A stretch of DNA of 16,972 nucleotides from the NCBI GenBank assembly GCA_019418305.1, contig DYCA01000002.1, forward strand, positions 33,436 through 50,407. Direction: 5' to 3'. The position numbers and the translations under genes were made by a program. Shown piece by piece: positions 7,837 through 13,421 of the stretch. The first letter of the stretch is position 1. Each line of letters begins with the position of its first letter. The notes below the pieces were generated by a model. It worked only from the letters and a program-made list of their open reading frames with translations. It was not told where the DNA came from and made no database searches. Source of the stretch: Clostridiales bacterium (GTDB lineage: Bacteria; Bacillota; Clostridia; Oscillospirales; Butyricicoccaceae).

Positions 7837-9096
7837 TTACAGCACCAATCTGAGCTGGAACCAGCCGTCCGTCAGCTCAAACTGGCAGACGGCACCGTTT
7901 TTTTTGCAAAAAGCAGAGATGGACTGTACACCCAGACCATGCCCTTCCTTTTTGGCCATCGGCAGTCCGCTCTCATCAAAGAGGATATTGCCGACGCAAG
8001 GGTTGGAAATTTCCAGCATGACGCTGGGGGAACCGACCATCTTGCAGCGGATTTTTCGCCGCTCCCGGGGCAGATTCAGATTGGCGTGAATGGCGTTTTC
8101 CAATGCGTTTGCAAGGACGATGGCCAATTCCCCCTCATCTACCGGGAGGAGGGCGGGAAGGGCGATGTTCGTCTCCACCGAAATGCCCTGATTTTGGGCC
8201 TGGTCGAAGTAAGAGGAAAACACCGCATCCAGCACGGGCGGGCGGCACCATCGGATTTCCTTCTGCTCATCCAGCCGCTTTTGGGCAGCGTCCAGAAACT
8301 CCAGCGCGGATTTCTCATCTCCCCGTGATACCAGCTCCGCGACGGTCTGAAGCCGGTGACGCAGGTCGTGGCGCTCGGTGCGGATGGCGTCCTCCGCGGC
8401 TTTCACGGCTTCCATTCGGCTCTGAAGAGCAGACAGCTGCAAAGCCGACAGCTGTGCGCTGTGCCGTGCCTCCATCTCCTTCTGGATGCCGGTGAAATGA
8501 AACATCAAAATGGAATAAAACCCAACCATCAGCAGAGAAATGGCGGGTTTAAGAACAGTGCTGCTCCGCTCGAAACCGACATAGCCAGGAATCAGGTAGA
8601 TGACGATGACATAGTACATCGCTATCACCAAGCACATGAGCCACCAGCCCCGGCGCAATTCCATCAGAGTTTGGAGGAACAGCGGACGCAGAAAGGCAAT
8701 CAGGAACCAGATGACCCCGGCACTGAGAATAATGTAGGATAAGAGCAGAACCCAGAAATAGCCGCCCGACAGATAGTAGGCCAGCCCTGCTGCGTGCTGG
8801 ATCAGCATACAGAACAGGATTGCAGAGAGCAGCTGAAACACCAGCCGCCATCCCCGAAAGCGGCTAAGCATGAGTAGGAGCAGCAGAGCGGGAACATGGG
8901 CGACCAAGGAATAGAGTTTAACCGTGGTTTCCAGACCGGCTACCCGGTATAGAATGGCAACTGTCGCCATGACCAGCACTATGGTGCCATAGACCGTTAG
9001 AATAGTGCGTCGTCGGGAATACCGGCTATCCAAAAACAGCAGCACCATTGTCATACCTAACGCCGTCATATACTCCATAACAAAAAGTTCTACCAT
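7837..9096 (-). CDS. GHKL-type membrane sensor histidine kinase (AgrC/LytS-like)
   Basis: This 419-residue sensor kinase has about six hydrophobic spans in residues 1-203 and almost no extracytoplasmic domain. A coiled region (204-240) leads to the H-box ERHDLRHRLQ, where His243 is the probable phosphorylated residue. The ATP-binding domain carries the N-box NALENAI (330-336) and the G-box GHGLG (385-389), the GHKL subtype used by AgrC-like kinases. The start is ATG 9096, with GAGGAG 5 nt upstream. A longer frame exists but would begin inside the leader. Such kinases normally pair with a LytTR response regulator, and none is encoded beside it. The next gene is the GGDEF protein, suggesting a joint signalling unit. 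Peptide or membrane-stress sensing is typical of relatives but is not shown here. Confidence 0.88.
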   Translation of the reverse strand: MVELFVMEYMTALGMTMVLLFLDSRYSRRRTILTVYGTIVLVMATVAILYRVAGLETTVKLYSLVAHVPALLLLLMLSRFRGWRLVFQLLSAILFCMLIQHAAGLAYYLSGGYFWVLLLSYIILSAGVIWFLIAFLRPLFLQTLMELRRGWWLMCLVIAMYYVIVIYLIPGYVGFERSSTVLKPAISLLMVGFYSILMFHFTGIQKEMEARHSAQLSALQLSALQSRMEAVKAAEDAIRTERHDLRHRLQTVAELVSRGDEKSALEFLDAAQKRLDEQKEIRWCRPPVLDAVFSSYFDQAQNQGISVETNIALPALLPVDEGELAIVLANALENAIHANLNLPRERRKIRCKMVGSPSVMLEISNPCVGNILFDESGLPMAKKEGHGLGVQSISAFCKKNGAVCQFELTDGWFQLRLVL

Positions 9097-9238
9097 ATGC
9101 TCTCCTCGTTTAGCCAATACCCGCCCCAAGTCTTCTTGTACTTCGCCGCCGTCCGGGGCAGCGGTGCGCAAATTTCACGCAAATCATTGCAAATTCCGAA
9201 CAAATGCTTGGGAAATGTATCATAATTTAAGTAAAATG

Positions 9239-9267
9239 AAAATAACATGGAAGAGCAAAAACGTCAA
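9239..9267 (-). promoter_or_regulatory. Extended -10 promoter for the kinase/GGDEF operon
   Basis: On the minus strand, TTGACG (9262-9267) is followed by a 17-nt spacer and TATTTT (9239-9244), preceded by an extended -10 TGT. Transcription would start near 9232 and leave a leader of about 135 nt before the kinase ATG at 9096. Confidence 0.6.
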
Positions 9268-9366
9268 GAGGGGCTGTATAAAGCAGGCTTAGTGATGAAA
9301 CACGACCGCAAAGCATATTATGACCGGCAGCACCCACTGCCGAACCCATGCGTCAAAAATAATTGT

Positions 9367-9406
9367 AAAACGCCATGCTGATGACTACGTGTCGGCATGG
9401 CGTTTT
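9367..9406. terminator. Bidirectional terminator-like hairpin
   Basis: AAAACGCCATGC (9367-9378) pairs perfectly with GCATGGCGTTTT (9395-9406). A small inner GAC/GTC pairing is possible in the 16-nt loop. A/T runs on both sides suit termination in both directions. No identified gene runs into it, so it may be left from a lost gene, end a small transcript, or insulate the two divergent units. Confidence 0.65.
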
Positions 9407-9568
9407 CTTTTGCGGCATTCTGTGGGGTTAAGTTGAAATGAGTAAAGCTAAGTTTTAGAGAAAAGCAAAAAGGTAAGGGGCACTGCTGAAATGCAGAGCA
9501 GACTCGGTAAATGGCTACAGGCAGCAGATGAGGGTTCGTGTCTGCACTACCGAAAAGGCAGATCCTGC

Positions 9569-9591
9569 GCAAAAAATAGCAAATTTTTTGC
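9569..9591. other. A/T-rich perfect hairpin
   Basis: GCAAAAAAT (9569-9577) and ATTTTTTGC (9583-9591) form a 9-bp perfect stem with a 5-nt loop, just upstream of the candidate promoter of the lipoprotein operon. It could be a weak terminator or a binding site; nothing else is visible. Confidence 0.35.
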
Positions 9592-9597
9592 AGTCGG

Positions 9598-9625
9598 TTC
9601 ACAAAAGAAGAATTATCATTAAACT
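9598..9625 (+). promoter_or_regulatory. Candidate promoter for the lipoprotein/partner-switching operon
   Basis: TTCACA (9598-9603, 5 of 6 to consensus) and TAAACT (9620-9625, 4 of 6) are spaced by 16 nt. This is the best plus-strand candidate upstream of the lipoprotein gene but is not strong. Confidence 0.3.
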
Positions 9626-9666
9626 AAACATAGCATCCAAGCGAAAATGGTCAAGCGGTTCCGCAG

Positions 9667-9687
9667 AGTTACCCAATCTGGGTAGCT
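9667..9687 (+). promoter_or_regulatory. Leader hairpin upstream of the lipoprotein gene
   Basis: AGTTACCCA (9667-9675) pairs with TGGGTAGCT (9679-9687), 9 bp with one G-U, around a 3-nt loop. It ends 14 nt before the GAGGAGG ribosome site (9702-9708), so it could influence translation of the lipoprotein or bind a regulator as DNA. Confidence 0.35.
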
Positions 9688-9722
9688 ACAGCAGTTTTAG
9701 TGAGGAGGTATCGACTTATTCG

Positions 9723-10436
9723 ATGAAAAAACCATTTGTTGCGGTTGCCGCCTGCCTGATCTTAAGTCTGCTACCGCTGGCAGGATGTGTCAGTACAGCC
9801 GCACCCTCCGACGAGGAACTGTGGGCGGCTGCCATGGCCGACGCGGTATTTAGCGAGGATAACGAGGTAATGGAACTCGTCTGTCTCACGCAGCAAGATT
9901 CACGGGTCATCTGGGACGAGGCAGGAGAGCGGGTGCTGCTGGTCACTTGGCACGACTATGAGGAGCTATGTGAGCCGGGAGACTCTTTGGCGCACAACGA
10001 CATCTGGGCTACCTCTCTGGGGGAGCTGAAAGGTTGGTATCAGGAAAACAACAGCAATGTCACTAACTGGGATTTGCGCTTCGCGCAATTGCTGGGGATG
10101 CCGAATGACGGCAGTTGTACGCGATTTTCCGCCTTCTGGGTCTCGCCGTCAGAGGTGATTCGTCCTGCTTATGTGACGGATGTGACCGCCCAAATGAAAA
10201 ACGGATATGACAAAATTACAGACTCCGAGTATCAAAGCTGGTTTGACGACAACATCCTCTACTCTTACTTTGAGAGCGAATATCCATGGACCAGACTGGG
10301 TTATACCTATGACTGGAGTGGCGAAGATTCGCCGTATGGCCTCACGGAGTTTCTGATTGCTGATGGGAGTGAGACAGAGATCGCCTTTACTTATTCTACG
10401 GAGGATTTTGTGGCCTGGCTGGATTCACAATCCTGA
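9723..10436 (+). CDS. Lipoprotein of unknown function
   Basis: This encodes a 237-residue exported lipoprotein. Lys2-Lys3 precede a hydrophobic segment and the lipobox LAGC, with Cys22 as the lipidation site, so the mature protein is anchored on the outer face of the membrane. The mature part is acidic and rich in Trp and Tyr, with a recognisable stretch PWTRLGYTYDW near residue 190. I recall similar sequences from uncharacterised Clostridia proteins but know no function. The start is ATG 9723, because the signal peptide begins there. The GAGGAGG site (9702-9708) is 14 nt upstream, unusually far. The next gene follows after 27 nt. It may sense or bind something for the downstream signalling genes, but that is only positional inference. 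Confidence 0.8.
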   Translation: MKKPFVAVAACLILSLLPLAGCVSTAAPSDEELWAAAMADAVFSEDNEVMELVCLTQQDSRVIWDEAGERVLLVTWHDYEELCEPGDSLAHNDIWATSLGELKGWYQENNSNVTNWDLRFAQLLGMPNDGSCTRFSAFWVSPSEVIRPAYVTDVTAQMKNGYDKITDSEYQSWFDDNILYSYFESEYPWTRLGYTYDWSGEDSPYGLTEFLIADGSETEIAFTYSTEDFVAWLDSQS

Positions 10437-10463
10437 TATTCACGACAGAAAGGAAAAACGAAA

Positions 10464-10661
10464 ATGACGCAATACTGTGACAACAAGCGGGACTGTCCCT
10501 GCACTTTTGACTGCATCCGGCATGGAAAATGCTGTGAATGTGTAGCCCACCATCGAGATCATGATGAAGGCGTGCCAGGCTGTTTCTTTTCCAAGGAAGC
10601 GGAGGCCACCTATGACCGCAGCATCGAGGCTCTGGCTCGGGATCACGGAATTATCAAATAG
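10464..10661 (+). CDS. Small Cys-rich protein, DUF6485-like
   Basis: This 65-residue cytoplasmic protein has eight cysteines in its first 40 residues (5, 11, 13, 17, 23, 24, 26, 40). They form a CPCxxxC and HGKCCEC arrangement typical of metal or iron-sulfur binding. The C-terminal half, with GCFFSKEAEATYDRSIEAL, resembles DUF6485 proteins of Clostridia as I remember them. The family function is unknown to me. ATG 10464 follows an AAAGGAAA ribosome site. The gene ends 17 nt before the transporter fusion, so it is very likely in the same transcript. Confidence 0.78.
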   Translation: MTQYCDNKRDCPCTFDCIRHGKCCECVAHHRDHDEGVPGCFFSKEAEATYDRSIEALARDHGIIK

Positions 10662-10678
10662 GGAAGAAGTTTTATTGC

Positions 10679-12295
10679 ATGATTAACAAAAAATTGACCT
10701 TGCCAAAGCAGCGAAAAGAAGTGCCGTTGGACGAAGGAGGTATTGACATTCTCTCCCAACTGCTGGTCGGCGCGCTAGAACAGGCGGGTGTCAATCGGAA
10801 AGATATCATCCGTCTGCGGCTGGCCGTGGAAGAAATTCTGGGGATGTGGAACTCTGAAAAGGAGAAAGAAACGGTTTGCACTTTCCAATGCGGTACCCGG
10901 CTGGGGCGGATGTATCTTGAGATTACAGCTCCGGGCAGACGTATTGACCCTGACGAGGCGGTCACAGATATGGCCGGCCAGATGTTGTGCTCCAATCTGC
11001 TGGCTCAGGCAGGCCTTTCTCCGGTCTATTTCTATCAGGACGGAATCAATCGGCTGGCTCTTTATCCCCCAAAACCCCAAAAGATCGGCCCGCTGTTTCA
11101 ACTGCTGCTGGCGATTCTGAGTGCGGTGGTAGCGGGGACGGCACTCCTTGCCTTGCCCGCCTGCGTGGGACAAGTGGCAGCCAGCGTGGTAAATCCTCTG
11201 TTTACCGCCCTGATGGGAATTTTACAGACACTGGCAAGCCCCATGATTTTTCTCAGCGTGTGCTGGGGGATCATTAACATTGGAGATGTACATATGTTGG
11301 GCCGGATTGGCAAAATAGTTCTGCTTCGCTTTCTAGGAGCCATCTTCCTGATAACAGCAGTGACGGCAATCTGTCTGGCGTGGATGTTCCAGCCGGTAAG
11401 CGGGGCACAATCTATGGGTCAAAATGCCGCCGCCCAAATCTACAGCATGATTTTGGGGATTATTCCCACCAATGTCATTACACCATTTCTGGAGGGTAAT
11501 TCCCTGCAGATTATTTTTATGGCGATTTGTGTGGGACTCGTGCTGCTGGTATTGGGAGAAAAATCTTCTGCTCTGCGAGTCCTGCTGGGTCAAGTAAATA
11601 CGGCGGTGCAGTTTATGATGGAAATCGTAAGCCGTTATATCTCATTCTTTGTCTTTATCAGCCTGCTTTCTCTCGCGCTCTCCGATGCCCTGAGCAATTT
11701 GGGGGGCGTGGTAAAGGGCTTGCTACTGGGTATGGCCGCCTGTGTGGCATGGCCCATGCTGTATGCGCTGTGGGCCTCCCTGCGTTTGAAAGTATCCTTT
11801 CCCATGGTGCTGCGTAAGTTACTGCCCACTTATCTGATTGCCTTGTCCACCGCCTCATCCTCGGCCACTCTGTCCACCAATTTGGAGACCTGCGAGCGTC
11901 GTTTGGGCATTTCTGGGCGCATCGTCCACTTTGCCGTTCCTTTGGGACAGGTGGTATTCAAGACTGGTGCTGCGGTGGGTTTCTTCGTAATGGCACTGGG
12001 GTTGGCGGAATTTTACGGGGTAGCAATGCCCCTTTCTTGGGTGGTCACCGGAGTGCTGACGTCAGGATTATTGGCCATTGCCGCCCCGCCAGTACCCGGC
12101 GGGAGTTTAACCTGTTACACGGTGCTGCTTGCCCAGTTGGGAATCCCGAATGAGGCTATTGGTCTGGCTGTGGCAGGTAATGTGCTTTTGGATTTCTTTA
12201 TGACCTCCTGCGGCATTTCCTGCCTGCAATCAGAGCTGATGCTCTCAGCCAATAAGCTGGGGATGCTGGATAGGGAGCGATTGGAAAAGGCGTGA
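10679..12295 (+). CDS. Degenerate GHKL ATPase domain fused to SDF (glutamate/dicarboxylate symporter-type) membrane protein
   Basis: This 538-residue fusion has two parts. Residues 1-132 align by eye with the RsbW-like kinase domain of the SpoIIE-type gene in this window. RLAVEEIL matches its ADEIISN box, but the Asn is Met56. The DDGNPYDP box reads APGRRIDP (84-91). VYFYQDGINRLAL matches its terminal strands. ATP hydrolysis is therefore doubtful. Residues 137-525 are an SDF-type membrane domain with the serine-rich hairpin STASSSATLS (390-399) and the second hairpin PPVPGGS (470-476). The TM7 motif NMDGT of Na+-coupled members reads FKTGA (427-431). In TM8 only one of the usual acidic residues (Asp505) remains. 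It may be a sensor or an uncoupled transporter. A weak GGAAGAAG ribosome site precedes ATG 10679. STAS, phosphatase and kinase genes follow. Confidence 0.85.
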   Translation: MINKKLTLPKQRKEVPLDEGGIDILSQLLVGALEQAGVNRKDIIRLRLAVEEILGMWNSEKEKETVCTFQCGTRLGRMYLEITAPGRRIDPDEAVTDMAGQMLCSNLLAQAGLSPVYFYQDGINRLALYPPKPQKIGPLFQLLLAILSAVVAGTALLALPACVGQVAASVVNPLFTALMGILQTLASPMIFLSVCWGIINIGDVHMLGRIGKIVLLRFLGAIFLITAVTAICLAWMFQPVSGAQSMGQNAAAQIYSMILGIIPTNVITPFLEGNSLQIIFMAICVGLVLLVLGEKSSALRVLLGQVNTAVQFMMEIVSRYISFFVFISLLSLALSDALSNLGGVVKGLLLGMAACVAWPMLYALWASLRLKVSFPMVLRKLLPTYLIALSTASSSATLSTNLETCERRLGISGRIVHFAVPLGQVVFKTGAAVGFFVMALGLAEFYGVAMPLSWVVTGVLTSGLLAIAAPPVPGGSLTCYTVLLAQLGIPNEAIGLAVAGNVLLDFFMTSCGISCLQSELMLSANKLGMLDRERLEKA

Positions 12296-12413
12296 ATCGA
12301 ATGAAACAACACGGTGTGTTCCAGACGCTGCCGACCCTGTTGGGCATCAACACAGTGCCAATCCTGTTTTAAATTAAGAAATGACATTGCATCACGGAAA
12401 TGGAGGACTTGAT

Positions 12414-12710
12414 GTGAATATCGTAAAAACAAGCGAAGGTACAAAACTGACCTTTGCTGTAGAGGGACGGTTGGATACCACCACAGCCCCTCAGCTGGAG
12501 GGGGAGATAAAAGGTGCACTGACCGGCGTGACCGAGCTGGTGTTGGACTTTTCCCAGCTGGAGTATCTATCCTCTGTCGGCCTGCGGGTCATTCTGGCAG
12601 CACAGAAGATTATGAACCGACAGGGGAAAATGATCGTACGCCATGTAAATGAAACCATTATGGAAGTGTTTGAAGTCACAGGTTTTTGCGACATTTTGAC
12701 GATTGAATAA
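12414..12710 (+). CDS. STAS-domain protein (anti-sigma factor antagonist type)
   Basis: This 98-residue single-domain cytoplasmic protein is of the SpoIIAA/RsbV type, the switch component of partner-switching circuits. The conserved core LVLDFSQLEYLSSVGLRVIL (residues 42-61) carries the serine pair 53-54. By eye alignment Ser54 is the likely phosphorylation site. EGRLDTTTAPQLE (17-29) is the matching N-terminal motif. Dephosphorylated STAS proteins bind a GHKL kinase partner and the phosphorylated form lets go. GTG 12414 is the best start because GGAGG (12402-12406) lies 7 nt upstream. An ATG at 12381 in frame has no such site. The usual partners are present nearby, but no sigma factor is. 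The gap to the transporter fusion is 118 nt, and the next gene follows after 13 nt. Confidence 0.93.
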   Translation: MNIVKTSEGTKLTFAVEGRLDTTTAPQLEGEIKGALTGVTELVLDFSQLEYLSSVGLRVILAAQKIMNRQGKMIVRHVNETIMEVFEVTGFCDILTIE

Positions 12711-12723
12711 GGAGGAGATACCT

Positions 12724-13335
12724 ATGAATGGCAACGAAATAGGCACAATCCGGCCCGAACTTCCGAATATTATCGGCCTGTCACATATCTGCATTTTTGT
12801 GGATGACATGGAGCAGGCCGTGGACTATTACCGCGCTTTGCTCGGGGTACAGCCTGACCACTGCTTGTCCCATTGGAGAAATAAAGGCTTTTTCCAAGCG
12901 GGAGGATTTGTGGATGAGGCAGCTGACGGGGACGTTTCTATTGCCTTTGTCAATGTGCCCGGCACAAAGCTCACCCTGGAACTGATGCAGTACCACTATC
13001 CCAAAGGACGGACGGAACCAGTCATTTTTGCCGCCAACGATGTCAGCGGCGCCCGCCATGTGGCACTGAAAGTCACCAATATCGAAGCAGCATTTGCACA
13101 TGTCCAGTCCATGCCGGACACCCGGCTCATCAACGAGACCGAGGCTTATCGGGTGTATCAGATCAGCCAGACCAGGCCGGAGGAAGTCCGGTTTTTCGAT
13201 CAGGCGCCGGGGGAAACCGATGAGCGAAATGCCGAGACGGCCAATATCCTGGGGCAGGTCCGCTATTTCTATTTTATTGACCGTTATGGTCTGCAATGGG
13301 AATTTGAGCAGGGGCATACCGATATCGGTGACTGA
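12724..13335 (+). CDS. VOC-superfamily (glyoxalase/epimerase-like) metalloprotein
   Basis: This 203-residue cytoplasmic protein has two paired beta-alpha-beta-beta-beta modules of the vicinal oxygen chelate fold. The likely metal ligands are all present: His21 in LSHICIFVDD, Glu86 in LTLELMQY, His112 in ARHVALKV and Glu193 in LQWEFEQ. The His-Glu-His-Glu set is that of glyoxalase I, methylmalonyl-CoA epimerase and related enzymes, so a real metal site is expected. The length exceeds a minimal epimerase (about 130-150). The extra part is an insertion of about 60 residues (125-180) between the third and fourth ligands. The substrate is unknown. AGGAGGAG lies just before ATG 12724. Its place between the STAS and phosphatase genes suggests it makes, removes or senses the metabolite governing the circuit. 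Confidence 0.88.
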   Translation: MNGNEIGTIRPELPNIIGLSHICIFVDDMEQAVDYYRALLGVQPDHCLSHWRNKGFFQAGGFVDEAADGDVSIAFVNVPGTKLTLELMQYHYPKGRTEPVIFAANDVSGARHVALKVTNIEAAFAHVQSMPDTRLINETEAYRVYQISQTRPEEVRFFDQAPGETDERNAETANILGQVRYFYFIDRYGLQWEFEQGHTDIGD

Positions 13336-13421
13336 TCCCGTGAAAAGGAACATACCGGTCAGCAGGACCAAGTCCGGCTTGCATCACGGTGATGGGGGTG
13401 ATTGACACGGAAAAGAAAAGC

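Larger units (their letters stand above)
9097..9722. other. Intergenic region between divergent transcription units
   Basis: This 626-nt stretch separates the minus-strand kinase gene from the plus-strand lipoprotein gene. It holds a minus-strand promoter (9239-9267), a bidirectional terminator-like hairpin (9367-9406), an A/T-stem hairpin (9569-9591), a weak plus-strand promoter candidate (9598-9625) and a leader hairpin (9667-9687). A 44-codon plus-strand frame at 9247-9381 has no ribosome site. I see no convincing gene. Confidence 0.5.

Noticed and set aside
9247..9381. 44-codon + strand frame as a real gene
   Set aside because: It lacks a ribosome site, overlaps the minus-strand promoter, and its end is the arm of a terminator; it is kept only as a low-interest finding.
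12301..12372. A 23-residue + strand frame in the gap between the transporter fusion and the STAS gene
   Set aside because: It has no ribosome site, no recognisable sequence, and starts 5 nt after the upstream stop; a leader peptide cannot be excluded but nothing supports it.
12325..12372. Hairpin CTGTTG/CAACA followed by a TTTT as a terminator after the transporter fusion
   Set aside because: The stem is only 5 bp and the T-run lies about 20 nt away; the genes look like one operon.
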